Counted from the first letter of the stretch, positions 1-7,221 are shown. The stretch: DNA of 7,426 nt from Hyphomicrobiales bacterium (GCA_014380505.1 JACMJT010000068.1:1-7426), one strand, 5' to 3'. The notes: a model not told the origin generated them from the letters alone. Made by a program: numbers and translations.

Positions 1-408
1 CTCGAAATCCAGCAGAACTCCGACACGACCTACCGGGTCTACGATTGGGGCCGGGTGGGGCTCGACGGCAAACCCCGCGCGATGCATGTCGAACAGTCGA
101 TGGCTTCACTAACGGCCAACACGGCCGGCTCGCCCGTGCTCGTGCGTTCGGGCGAGAAAACGTCGGTGCTGGCGGAGTGCCGCGAATTCCGCATCACGCG
201 TCACAGGATGGCGGGCGGGGAGGACATCGCGTTCGGGGCCGGCGAACAGGCCCGGATAGTGTCCGTGGTATCAGGGAGTTTGGCCGTGGACGGGACTTCC
301 CTGGGAGCGGGGGACAATGCGCTACTGCCTTATGGCGGGGCCTTTGCCTTAGCGGCGGGACAAGAAGCGGTCGTCCTGGTGACAGATAATTTCAGCTCGC
401 TTGATTAG
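1..408 (+). CDS. manA: Mannose-6-phosphate isomerase, class I, C-terminal part (5' truncated)
   Basis: The frame is open from base 1 to the TAG at 406-408, giving 135 residues of the C-terminal end; the start lies outside the window. It opens with EIQQNSDTTYRVYDWGR, which I recognise as the conserved segment of the short, Bacillus-type class I phosphomannose isomerases. Its arginine belongs to the sugar-phosphate site in that family. The remainder is a second cupin-like beta domain rich in Gly/Ala/Val, ending in VVLVTDNFSSLD. The enzyme is a cytosolic zinc protein that interconverts mannose-6-phosphate and fructose-6-phosphate, linking glycolysis with GDP-mannose and polysaccharide synthesis. 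The zinc ligands are expected mostly in the missing N-terminal half, so activity cannot be judged here. It is co-directional with grpE, 32 nt upstream, so read-through is possible, but no functional link is implied. The family call is firm; substrate specificity is inferred. Confidence 0.88.
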   Translation, partial: LEIQQNSDTTYRVYDWGRVGLDGKPRAMHVEQSMASLTANTAGSPVLVRSGEKTSVLAECREFRITRHRMAGGEDIAFGAGEQARIVSVVSGSLAVDGTSLGAGDNALLPYGGAFALAAGQEAVVLVTDNFSSLD

Positions 409-440
409 TGCAATCTATCAGGTAACGTCGCCACTCCCAC

Positions 441-1016
441 ATGAGCGAAGCCAGCCAGACTGAGACCACCAACACCACTCCCGCCCTGGCGGCGACCGAG
501 CCGTCGCCTGCGCCGGTCGCGGCCATTCCCGGCCCGGACGACCTGATCGCGGCGGCCAAGAAGGAGGCGGCAGCCAACTACGACCGCTACATGCGCGCCG
601 TGGCCGACTTGGAAAATTTCCGCAAACGGACGATCCGCGAGAAGGACGAGCTGCGGCAGTTTGCCGCCGCCAACGTGGTGGAGGACATCATTCCGATTCT
701 CGACAATCTCAGCCTCGGGTTGGCCGCCGCCAGGCAGCAGACCGACGTTAAGGCGATCGTGGAGGGCGTGGGTCATGTGCTGGAGCAGTTCAAAAGCACG
801 CTCGCGAAGCACGGACTGAAAGAACTCAATCCGCATGGGCAGGCGTTTGACCCCAACCAGCACGACTGTATCTCGCATCAGCCAAGCCCGGATGTGCCGG
901 AGGAGAAGGTCAGCCAGGTCGTGCGCTTGGGCTATGCCTTGAACGGCCGTCTGCTGCGTCCGGCTTCGGTCGTCGTTTCCAGTGGTCCAGCCAAGGCGGC
1001 GGAGGCGAAGAGCTGA
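441..1016 (+). CDS. grpE: Nucleotide exchange factor GrpE
   Basis: This 191-residue protein has the usual GrpE length and order. There is a disordered acidic/Pro/Ala N-terminus (1-35), then a long coiled-coil helix (about 36-80, with YMRAVADLENFRKR at 50-63 as its hallmark). The four-helix-bundle region follows (VEDIIPILDNL, 80-90), and a C-terminal beta domain carries NPHGQAFDPNQHDCIS (130-145) and the VVRLGYALNGRLLRPASVVVS segment at about 160-180. GrpE works as a dimer that releases ADP from DnaK, resetting the Hsp70 cycle, and in some bacteria acts as a thermosensor. ATG 441 is the first start after an upstream in-frame stop, but no clear Shine-Dalgarno precedes it. dnaJ follows after 3 nt, so the two are surely co-transcribed. 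No dnaK or hrcA is visible, and I found no CIRCE operator upstream. Identification is firm. Confidence 0.97.
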   Translation: MSEASQTETTNTTPALAATEPSPAPVAAIPGPDDLIAAAKKEAAANYDRYMRAVADLENFRKRTIREKDELRQFAAANVVEDIIPILDNLSLGLAAARQQTDVKAIVEGVGHVLEQFKSTLAKHGLKELNPHGQAFDPNQHDCISHQPSPDVPEEKVSQVVRLGYALNGRLLRPASVVVSSGPAKAAEAKS

Positions 1017-1019
1017 GCC

Positions 1020-2189
1020 ATGGCCGCGGGACAAAAACAGGATTACTACGAACTGCTCGGCGTGGCGAAGGGAGCCAGCGAGGAGGAAATGAAGAAGGCC
1101 TACCGCAAAAAGGCCGTGCAGTACCACCCGGACAAGAATCCCGGCAACAAGGAGGCGGAGGAGATGTTCAAGAAGGTCTCCGAGGCCTACGAGGTGCTGA
1201 AGGACCCGGAGAAGCGCGCGGCCTACGACCGTTACGGCCATGCGGCCTTCCAGCAGGCTGGCGGCGGCCCGCGCGGGGCCGCGGGCGGAGGCGGTTTTCA
1301 CGATCCCTTTGACATTTTCCGCGAGGTGTTCGGCCAGCGCGGGGGCGGTGGAGGAGGCGGCGGCGGGATCTTTGATGAATTCTTTGGTGGCGGTAGCGGC
1401 AATGGCGAGGGCGGCGCGGGCCGCGGCTCCGATTTGCGCTACGACCTGGAGATCACCCTCGAAGAAGCCGCGCGCGGCGTGGAGCGGGAGATCTCTTTCC
1501 GCCGGCTCGGTGAGTGCAAACATTGCAGCGGCTCTGGCGCCGAGCCGGGTTCCAAGAAGTCGGCCTGTCCCACCTGCCGCGGCGCGGGCCAAGTCACGAC
1601 CTCGAGGGGTTTCTTTCATGTGCGGCAGGTCTGCCCGACCTGCCATGGCTCGGGTTCACGTTTTGAAAAAGTATGCGCGAAGTGCACGGGCGAGGGCCGG
1701 GTGCAGGAGACGGCCAAGATCAACGTCAAGATCCCCCCGGGCGTGGACACGGGCTCCAAGCTGCGATCATCCGGCAATGGCGAGGCGGGAGTCATGGGCG
1801 GCTCGGCCGGCGACCTCTACATCGTGATCGTGGTGAAGGAGCATGAGGTGTTCGAGCGGCAGGGGGACGATCTGTTCACTGAGATTCCCATCAAATTCAC
1901 GCTGGCGACACTCGGCGGCACGATTTCCGTGCCGACGATGGAGGGCAAGGCGACCCTGAAGATTCCCGCTGGCACGCAATCGGGCACGACCTTTCGCCTG
2001 CGGGGACGCGGGATGCCGCAACTGCGCGGCGGGGTGCAGGGCGACCAACTTATCCGCGTTCATGTTGAGGTGCCGACCTCGCTGAACTCGGACCAGAAGA
2101 AGAAGCTGGAAGACTTTGCGCAGGCCTGTGGCGACGCCGACGAGCCGGTTTCACGCAGCTTTTTCGAGAAAGCGAAGAAGTTCTTCTAG
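1020..2189 (+). CDS. dnaJ: Chaperone protein DnaJ (Hsp40, type I)
   Basis: The 389 residues show all type I DnaJ parts in order. The J domain (about 7-75) has HPD at 36-38, the motif that triggers DnaK ATP hydrolysis. A long Gly/Phe-rich linker follows (about 81-137, including nine consecutive Gly). The zinc-finger domain has four CxxCxGxG repeats starting at Cys166, Cys183, Cys205 and Cys219, all intact. Next come the substrate-binding beta domains (about 230-350) and a C-terminal dimerisation tail ending AKKFF. The protein delivers unfolded clients to DnaK in the cytosol. ATG 1020 lies 3 nt after the grpE stop. A GGAGG at 1001-1005 is 14 nt upstream, longer than ideal, so coupling with grpE is likely. 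The stop TAG at 2187-2189 overlaps the stop of the opposing gene. The conserved motifs leave little doubt. Confidence 0.98.
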   Translation: MAAGQKQDYYELLGVAKGASEEEMKKAYRKKAVQYHPDKNPGNKEAEEMFKKVSEAYEVLKDPEKRAAYDRYGHAAFQQAGGGPRGAAGGGGFHDPFDIFREVFGQRGGGGGGGGGIFDEFFGGGSGNGEGGAGRGSDLRYDLEITLEEAARGVEREISFRRLGECKHCSGSGAEPGSKKSACPTCRGAGQVTTSRGFFHVRQVCPTCHGSGSRFEKVCAKCTGEGRVQETAKINVKIPPGVDTGSKLRSSGNGEAGVMGGSAGDLYIVIVVKEHEVFERQGDDLFTEIPIKFTLATLGGTISVPTMEGKATLKIPAGTQSGTTFRLRGRGMPQLRGGVQGDQLIRVHVEVPTSLNSDQKKKLEDFAQACGDADEPVSRSFFEKAKKFF

Positions 2190-2740
2190 GCTGCGGTGCG
2201 GGCCGGGGCCGGTCGGGCGGGACCGCGCCGGCCAAAGAGGGCGATGAGGCGCTTGAACCCGAAGTGGTAGAGCGCCAGCAACACCAGCATGCCGGTCAGC
2301 GCATAGATTAGGCCCTCGGCCGTGGTGGGCATGGCGGGCTGGTAGACCGCGCCGGTGGCCCGGGCGATCCCGAGGTCGAGATGGCGCGCGAATACGAAGG
2401 GGCGCTCCCATAGCGACGCCTTAAGCAAGGCATCCTGGGCGGCTTGCAGCGTGCCGGCCCGGTTGAGCACGTCGGTCATAACACCGCTGAGCTTGGCCAC
2501 GGCGGGATCGGCATTGGCCCCGGTTTGGGTGATGAAGCGATCCAGGGTGAGCCCGGCCTGCGTGGCCGTCTGCTCAAAGGTGGCGAGGTGGCGGCGAGCC
2601 TCATCGAGGTGGCCGCCGAGGCGCTGCAAATATTGCTGCATGAACTCAGGGCCTTGAGAAAACAGAACCGCACCAGCCACGCACAGGATGCGGTCGATGA
2701 GGGTGTCGAAAAGGCCCAGGAATCCCCGGCTGGATTTCAT
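2186..2740 (-). CDS. DUF2937-type membrane-anchored protein of unknown function
   Basis: The 184-residue protein has a hydrophobic segment near the N-terminus (about 10-28, [18 protein letters not shown]). A soluble, helical middle follows (about 30-135, with [18 protein letters not shown] at 31-48), then a second membrane segment (about 142-162) and a basic Arg/Pro/Ala tail. This two-helix plan with a 100-residue loop, and the EFxxQYxQRLxxHLxEA-like stretch, match what I remember of the DUF2937 family, whose role is unknown. I chose ATG 2740 because the family begins just before the first membrane helix. Upstream in-frame codons to 3016 lie opposite purN and translate to an unlikely Pro/Arg-rich sequence. 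Only a weak AGG lies upstream, at poor spacing. The gene is convergent with dnaJ, sharing stop-codon bases, and divergent from purN across 113 nt. Coding is likely; the family name is from memory. Confidence 0.75.
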   Translation of the reverse strand: MKSSRGFLGLFDTLIDRILCVAGAVLFSQGPEFMQQYLQRLGGHLDEARRHLATFEQTATQAGLTLDRFITQTGANADPAVAKLSGVMTDVLNRAGTLQAAQDALLKASLWERPFVFARHLDLGIARATGAVYQPAMPTTAEGLIYALTGMLVLLALYHFGFKRLIALFGRRGPARPAPARTAA

Positions 2741-2853
2741 GCGGGAGAGCCTGCGGTCGTTTGGTGGCAACGCAAGCCGGGCGGTCGGGGCTAAAAACGG
2801 CGTCGAGCGAAATAATGCGTGCCTCCGCGAGAGGGCATGGGCTAATTGGGGCG

Positions 2854-3432
2854 ATGCGAGTCGTGATTCTAGGTTCTGGTCGGGGCAGCAACGCCGAGGC
2901 GATCCTCCTGGCCCAGCAAGCGGGCCGGCTGGGGTCGGCGCGTGTGGTGCAAATCCTGGCGGACAAGCCCGAGGCCGGGATCCTGGCGCTGGGGCCGCGG
3001 TTTGGCGTGCCGGCAAAGTTTGTCGATCCGGCGCCGTTCAAGACCAAGCTGGAGGGTGAGGGAGAGACGAGGTTCGTTGCAGCAGTCACGGATTGCGCGG
3101 CGGATCTCGTCGTGCTGGCGGGTTTCATGCGGGTGCTGAAGCCCGGTTTCCTGCACGCCTTTGCCGGGAAGATCATCAACCTGCATCCAAGTTTACTGCC
3201 GAGTTTCCCAGGGCTCGATGGCATTGGGCAGGCATTCCGCGCCGGTGTGAAGGAAACGGGCTGCACGGTGCATTACGTGACGTTGGAGGTGGACGCGGGG
3301 CGAATCATCGAACAAACGAAGGTGCCGGTCGGGGTGGACGACACGCTGGAGACCCTAACGGCCAAAGTGCATGCGGCCGAACACCAGCTGCTGCCCGCAG
3401 TGATCGCTCGGCTGAGTACCGGGGCCCAGTAA
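2854..3432 (+). CDS. purN: Phosphoribosylglycinamide formyltransferase (GART, folate-dependent)
   Basis: This enzyme transfers a formyl group from 10-formyltetrahydrofolate to GAR, giving FGAR in de novo purine synthesis in the cytosol. The 192 residues fit the small single-domain PurN family. GSGRGSN at 7-13 is the phosphate-binding loop. VVLAGFMRVL (86-95) and the INLHPSLLPSFPG segment (108-120) carry the catalytic Asn109 and His111, and Asp147 in EVDAGRII completes the Asn-His-Asp set by comparison with the E. coli enzyme. I chose ATG 2854 because it gives the canonical MRVVILGSG beginning, with a GGGG just upstream. An in-frame ATG at 2815 or TTG at 2761 would add 13 or 31 residues with no family resemblance. 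prmA follows after 2 nt, so they form an operon. The gene diverges from the DUF2937-type gene, with a shared 113-nt promoter region. Function is confident. Confidence 0.96.
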   Translation: MRVVILGSGRGSNAEAILLAQQAGRLGSARVVQILADKPEAGILALGPRFGVPAKFVDPAPFKTKLEGEGETRFVAAVTDCAADLVVLAGFMRVLKPGFLHAFAGKIINLHPSLLPSFPGLDGIGQAFRAGVKETGCTVHYVTLEVDAGRIIEQTKVPVGVDDTLETLTAKVHAAEHQLLPAVIARLSTGAQ

Positions 3433-3434
3433 CC

Positions 3435-4307
3435 ATGGCCGTATTCGAACTCAAGGTGGAGATACCGCTCGGGGCAGTACCGGCGGTGGAGGAACTGCTC
3501 GCAGCGCACGAAGAGCAGCATCTGATGATCTTGGAGGACAAGCCTTCTGGGCGCGCCTGGCTGACGGGCTACTATGAATCGAGCGCCGAGGCGGTGACAG
3601 GGTGGAAGCGTTTTGTCGCGGAGGTGGATCCCGAGTGGCTGGCGACCGCTCCGGGACTAATCGAGCTGGCGGACAAGGACTGGAAGGAGAGCTACAAGGA
3701 GCATTTCAAAGCCTGGCAATTCGGTCGCCTCCACTGGGTGCCGGTGTGGGAACGGGCTATATTCAAGCTGCCGGCCGGGGAACAGGTGTTGTGGCTGGAC
3801 CCCGGCATGGCGTTCGGCACCGGCAATCATGAGACGACGAGGCTGGTAGTCGAGCGGCTGGTAAAAATAGCGGAGCAGCGAGGCGTGCAAGGACGGGTGA
3901 TCGATGCGGGATGCGGGTCAGGTATACTGGCGTTATCAGCGGTGACGCTGGGTTTCGCACGGGTGGTGGCGTTCGACAATGACCCGCTCGCAGTTGCGGT
4001 GAGCCGGGAAAACGCCGAACTGAACGGACTGGAGGGCCGCGTGGATTTTTCCGTGGGGGATCTCGTCACGGGTCTGACCGGACGAGAGGCGGAGCTGGTG
4101 TTGGCCAACATCCAGGCAGACGTCCTGATCAAGTTCGCCCCGCAGTTGCTGGCCGCGGTTGCACCGGGAGGCGTGCTGGTGTTGAGCGGGATTCTCGCGA
4201 GTGAACTGGCGCAGGTGAGCCGGGCATTTGCGGAGCTGGCTCCGGTTTGGGCCAGCGATTCCCGGGTGCTGGGCGAGTGGAGTGATCTGGTACTGGCCCC
4301 GCCCTAA
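3435..4307 (+). CDS. prmA: Ribosomal protein L11 methyltransferase
   Basis: PrmA uses S-adenosylmethionine to trimethylate lysines and the N-terminus of ribosomal protein L11. The 290 residues fit the family. An N-terminal alpha/beta domain for L11 recognition (about 1-70) is followed by a linker and a class I Rossmann methyltransferase domain. LDPGMAFGTGNHETT at 121-135 is the PrmA signature before motif I. VIDAGCGSGILALSA (155-169) is the SAM-binding motif I, and the acidic residue Asp181 in VVAFDND ends strand 2. LVLANI (221-226) is the catalytic-site motif (N-[IL] type). ATG 3435 lies 2 nt after the purN stop, with GGGG inside the purN end as a possible Shine-Dalgarno. The open frame continues upstream to 3093 but overlaps purN and does not look like protein. 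The gene converges on accC with a 39-nt gap and no U-tract terminator. Confidence 0.95.
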   Translation: MAVFELKVEIPLGAVPAVEELLAAHEEQHLMILEDKPSGRAWLTGYYESSAEAVTGWKRFVAEVDPEWLATAPGLIELADKDWKESYKEHFKAWQFGRLHWVPVWERAIFKLPAGEQVLWLDPGMAFGTGNHETTRLVVERLVKIAEQRGVQGRVIDAGCGSGILALSAVTLGFARVVAFDNDPLAVAVSRENAELNGLEGRVDFSVGDLVTGLTGREAELVLANIQADVLIKFAPQLLAAVAPGGVLVLSGILASELAQVSRAFAELAPVWASDSRVLGEWSDLVLAPP

Positions 4308-4324
4308 AATCCCCAAGGCTGTGC

Positions 4325-4336
4325 GCGGAGGACCGC
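4325..4336. other. Small hairpin in the prmA/accC convergent gap
   Basis: GCGG and CCGC flank the 4-nt loop AGGA. A looser pairing AAGGC (4315-4319) with GCCTT (4335-4339) overlaps it. The gap between the two convergent genes is only 39 nt. Neither pairing is followed by a T-run on either strand, so this does not look like a standard intrinsic terminator, though it is the only secondary structure available there. Confidence 0.25.
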
Positions 4337-4346
4337 CTTCGCCGTC

Positions 4347-5717
<1,371 letters not shown>

Positions 5718-5731
5718 GTGGTATAAATATA

Positions 5732-5760
5732 TAAGCCGGACAGAGATACTGTCCGGCTTA
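5732..5760 (-). other. Intercistronic 12-bp hairpin between accB and accC
   Basis: TAAGCCGGACAG (5732-5743) and CTGTCCGGCTTA (5749-5760) form a perfect 12-bp stem around a 5-nt loop. It fills about half of the 56-nt gap and ends 14 nt before the accC start. On the transcribed strand it is followed by TATATTTATA rather than a run of U, so full termination is unlikely. It may instead partly terminate transcription, protect accB mRNA ends, mark a processing site, or affect accC translation. The structure is certain; its role is inferred. Confidence 0.75.
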
Positions 5761-5773
5761 AGATGGACAAAGC

Positions 5774-6256
5774 TTAATTGAGCTTCACCTTGAATAGGCG
5801 CTGCCCATATTCCACGGGCTGGCCATTTTCTACCAAGATATCAACCACGGTTCCCTTGGTTTCCGCTTGGATTTCGTTCATGATCTTCATGGCCTCGATG
5901 ATACAAACGGCGGACTTTTCTTCGACTCTTGTGCCATTTTCGACAAAAGGTGGGTTTTCGGGAGAGGGCGAACGATAGAATGTGCCGACCATGGGTGACT
6001 TTACATATGCAAAACCAGCCTCTTCCCCATTTGGATTCACATTTTGCGGAGGAGCAATCGGCTTGGCACCTTGGGCGGAGAAATCAGGGGTCAATACCGG
6101 GAATGGATGGGCTGATTGCGGTGCAGAGCTGATGATTGGCTGACCACCAGAGCCCCGCTTGATTTTAATTTTGAAGCCTTCCTCTTCGAATTCGAATTCC
6201 GAGAGTTCCGAGCGCTTCATCAGATCAATGATCTGTTTGATTTGTTTTAGGTCCAA
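5774..6256 (-). CDS. accB: Biotin carboxyl carrier protein of acetyl-CoA carboxylase
   Basis: AccB (BCCP) carries biotin between biotin carboxylase and carboxyltransferase. The 160 residues comprise an N-terminal helical docking segment ([18 protein letters not shown], 1-18, continuing through [14 protein letters not shown]), a Pro/Ala/Gln-rich flexible linker (about 35-80), and a C-terminal biotinyl domain (about 82-160). Lys124 within EAMKIMNEI is the lysine that biotin ligase modifies. [13 protein letters not shown] (87-99) is the thumb loop typical of acetyl-CoA carboxylase BCCPs. The start is TTG at 6256: a stop codon lies 21 nt upstream with no ATG or GTG between, and this start restores the full family N-terminus. 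AGG at 6264-6266 (7-nt spacing) serves as Shine-Dalgarno. The only downstream ATG near it (codon 13) would cut the docking helix. Likely first gene of an accBC operon with a long leader. Confidence 0.96.
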   Translation of the reverse strand: MDLKQIKQIIDLMKRSELSEFEFEEEGFKIKIKRGSGGQPIISSAPQSAHPFPVLTPDFSAQGAKPIAPPQNVNPNGEEAGFAYVKSPMVGTFYRSPSPENPPFVENGTRVEEKSAVCIIEAMKIMNEIQAETKGTVVDILVENGQPVEYGQRLFKVKLN

Positions 6257-6263
6257 GTATTCG

Positions 6264-6266
6264 CCT
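6264..6266 (-). promoter_or_regulatory. Shine-Dalgarno supporting the accB TTG start
   Basis: Reading the minus strand, AGG is followed by seven bases (CGAATAC) and then TTG GAC CTA. The spacing is normal for a ribosome binding site. It supports TTG at 6256 as the true start, since no ATG or GTG exists between it and the upstream in-frame stop. Confidence 0.6.
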
Positions 6267-6274
6267 GGTTTGAG

Positions 6275-6301
6275 TTAGGTCGGCACATGTTAGTGTCGGC
6301 A
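6275..6301. repeat. Short direct repeat in the accB leader
   Basis: TTAG-G-TCGGCA (6275-6285) and TTAG-TG-TCGGCA (6290-6301) are near-identical copies separated by CATG. They lie about 10-35 nt upstream of the accB Shine-Dalgarno, inside the predicted 5' leader. Two spaced copies close to a ribosome binding site could be protein- or RNA-binding sites, or chance. I assign no function. Confidence 0.45.
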
Positions 6302-6343
6302 ATGAGAATAGCGTTCAAAGGTAGTTTGAAGAGGCAATGCAAT

Positions 6344-6356
6344 CATTGAATCAATG
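6344..6356. repeat. Palindrome CATTGA-A-TCAATG in the accB leader
   Basis: The two 6-bp arms are perfect and flank a single central A. The site lies about 50 nt downstream of the predicted accB transcription start. It has the size and symmetry of a dimeric-regulator operator but matches no operator that I know by sequence. It may also be chance in AT-rich DNA. Confidence 0.4.
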
Positions 6357-6409
6357 GGAAATTGAATTTCGGCAAAAATAGGGGAAATTCGTGCAAAAGT
6401 AGCTGGAAT

Positions 6410-6438
6410 ATTGTAAAAACGTATATTAATTAGGACAA
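6410..6438 (-). promoter_or_regulatory. Predicted sigma-70 promoter of accBC
   Basis: On the minus strand TTGTCC (6438-6433) is followed after exactly 17 nt by TACAAT (6415-6410). The -35 matches consensus at 4 of 6 positions and the -10 at 5 of 6. Transcription would begin near 6403, giving a leader of about 147 nt before the accB TTG. The spacer is AT-rich (TAATTAATATACG). I saw no better pair closer to accB. Confidence 0.55.
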
Positions 6439-6522
6439 AATTGCCCTGTGCGTTGGAGCGATATTGGGTGAGGTTTTCCGCATTGTGTCGCGTAGATAGG
6501 CTGGTTCCGCTGTTGACGTTTA

Positions 6523-6548
6523 TGACAGTGGGAAGCTAGTCACTGTTA
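6523..6548. repeat. Inverted repeat, 8-bp arms
   Basis: TGACAGTG (6523-6530) pairs with CACTGTTA (6541-6548) across a 10-nt loop, with one G-T wobble. No T-run follows on either strand, so it is not a typical terminator. It lies upstream of the accB promoter in a stretch without genes. Confidence 0.35.
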
Positions 6549-6578
6549 CCAACGGCTATAGATAAATTGTCTAAAACC

Positions 6579-6597
6579 CACAGGCGGGACGCCCGTG
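6579..6597. repeat. REP-like GC-rich extragenic palindrome
   Basis: CACAGGCG and CGCCCGTG pair around a GGA loop with one A-C mismatch, and CCACG follows. It is a sharp GC-rich island in AT-rich noncoding DNA. From memory, closely similar CAGGCGGGACGCC-type sequences followed by TGTGCCAC recur between genes in verrucomicrobial genomes, so this is probably one copy of a dispersed repeat. Only one clear copy is visible here, so the family assignment is inference. Confidence 0.5.
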
Positions 6598-6702
6598 CCA
6601 CGCCGGACAATAAGTCCTGAAATCAACAGCCATTGGTATGATTGAGGATCCAATTGGGTCAGGCATGTGGTGCCTCCCAAGTGTTGTAGAAAAGTATTTA
6701 AC

Positions 6703-6716
6703 ATGTAGAACTACAT
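6703..6716. repeat. Short palindrome ATGTAG-AA-CTACAT
   Basis: Two perfect 6-bp arms flank a 2-nt centre. It is too tight for an RNA hairpin, so if functional it would be a DNA-binding site for a dimeric protein. No gene start lies nearby, and chance is possible. Confidence 0.3.
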
Positions 6717-6948
6717 TTGAAAACGGGTGGGGGACCAAAAATGTCAGGTGTTTGAACTGTATTTGGAGCCTCATTTTCCGATTCGATCTAAAATCATGGG
6801 GAGGCGATGCCCGACGTCCGCCCAATCACTAAAAGGACATAGGATGTATCTAATACATTGATACAATTGGGTTGAAGCGAAAATAATGCTATTGGTGATT
6901 CCTGGAGGCAGGCACTGAGAGAGAAAAAGAAAGAATAAAAATACGCAA

Positions 6949-6967
6949 ATAACTGAAAACCAGTTAT
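6949..6967. repeat. 7-bp hairpin beside a perfect TATAAT
   Basis: ATAACTG and CAGTTAT pair around the loop AAAAC. A perfect TATAAT lies immediately after, at 6969-6974 on the plus strand, but no -35-like hexamer sits 16-18 nt upstream. It might be a second rRNA promoter region; the evidence is weak. Confidence 0.3.
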
Positions 6968-7141
6968 ATATAATATCATAAACACAGGCTGCCAAAAAGT
7001 ACTTGAATAGAAAAATGCAATTCCCATGTTCCGCGCTCCCTCCATTCGATACCTCGTGTCAATCACGGGCGAGGCGAGCAGAGGGGTCGAGAAATCAGCG
7101 TTCCTTCACAAAACTTTTTTCGGAAATAATCGGGAAAAGTA

Positions 7142-7172
7142 TTGACGGAGCAAAACGCGAATGTTCTCTTAG
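7142..7172 (+). promoter_or_regulatory. Candidate rRNA operon promoter
   Basis: TTGACG at 7142-7147 matches the -35 consensus at 5 of 6 positions and is preceded by A/T-tracts like an UP element. At 17-19 nt spacing the candidate -10 hexamers (TCTCTT, CTCTTA, TCTTAG at 7165-7172) are poor matches. The position, about 180 nt before the 16S gene and just upstream of the boxB/boxA-like elements, fits an rrn promoter. The -35 is persuasive; the -10 is not resolved. Confidence 0.42.
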
Positions 7173-7180
7173 AAATCTTT

Positions 7181-7194
7181 CCCCTCACAAGGGG
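7181..7194 (+). promoter_or_regulatory. boxB-like hairpin of the rRNA antitermination leader
   Basis: CCCCT and AGGGG pair perfectly (5 bp) around the loop CACA. The hairpin ends 1 nt before the boxA match, reproducing the boxB-then-boxA order known from E. coli rrn leaders. The function is inferred from this arrangement. Confidence 0.5.
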
Positions 7195-7195
7195 C

Positions 7196-7208
7196 GGTTC
7201 TTTGAAAT
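7196..7208 (+). promoter_or_regulatory. boxA antitermination site of the rRNA leader
   Basis: The 11 nt GTTCTTTGAAA (7197-7207) match the Bacillus-type rrn boxA, TGTTCTTTGAAAA, with G in place of the first T. In rRNA leaders boxA RNA binds NusB-NusE and makes RNA polymerase resistant to premature termination. Location between the promoter and the 16S gene supports the call. Confidence 0.6.
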
Positions 7209-7221
7209 TTACTTTGTACGA

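Larger units (their letters stand above)
6439..7141. other. Gene-poor AT-rich spacer between accB promoter and rRNA leader
   Basis: Open frames here are short, rich in rare residues, overlap one another on both strands, and resemble nothing I know; none has a convincing ribosome binding site. I see no tRNA, no transposase remnant and no terminal repeats. What it does hold are small inverted repeats (listed separately), two GC-rich islands (about 6579-6609 and 6797-6823), a 19-nt purine run at 6917-6935, and A/T-tracts toward the rRNA promoter (for example 7110-7120) that could bend DNA or act as an UP element. Confidence 0.6.

Noticed and set aside
403..440. CIRCE operator upstream of grpE
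   Set aside because: Only one half resembles TTAGCACTC; the mirrored half at 9-nt spacing is absent.
405..1646. Long reverse-strand open frame (413 codons) opposite grpE and dnaJ
   Set aside because: It lies antisense to two certain genes in GC-rich DNA where stop codons are rare; its Leu/Arg/Ala-rich translation has no recognisable motif.
1240..1827. Second forward-frame open frame inside dnaJ
   Set aside because: Arg/Ala/Pro-rich shadow of dnaJ in another frame; dnaJ motifs are continuous in the annotated frame.
2761..2853. N-terminal extension of PurN from TTG 2761 or ATG 2815
   Set aside because: The added residues have no family likeness, and the canonical beginning MRVVILGSG starts at 2854.
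3093..3434. N-terminal extension of PrmA
   Set aside because: It overlaps purN in another frame and gives an Arg/Gly-rich sequence; ATG 3435 gives the family N-terminus.
6638..6832. Forward 64-residue frame in the gap
   Set aside because: Short, compositionally odd, no convincing start signal and no recognisable family.
6794..7066. Reverse-strand hydrophobic 90-residue frame in the gap
   Set aside because: Phe/Ser/Tyr-rich translation of a purine/AT-rich tract, with overlapping frames and no ribosome site or known motif.
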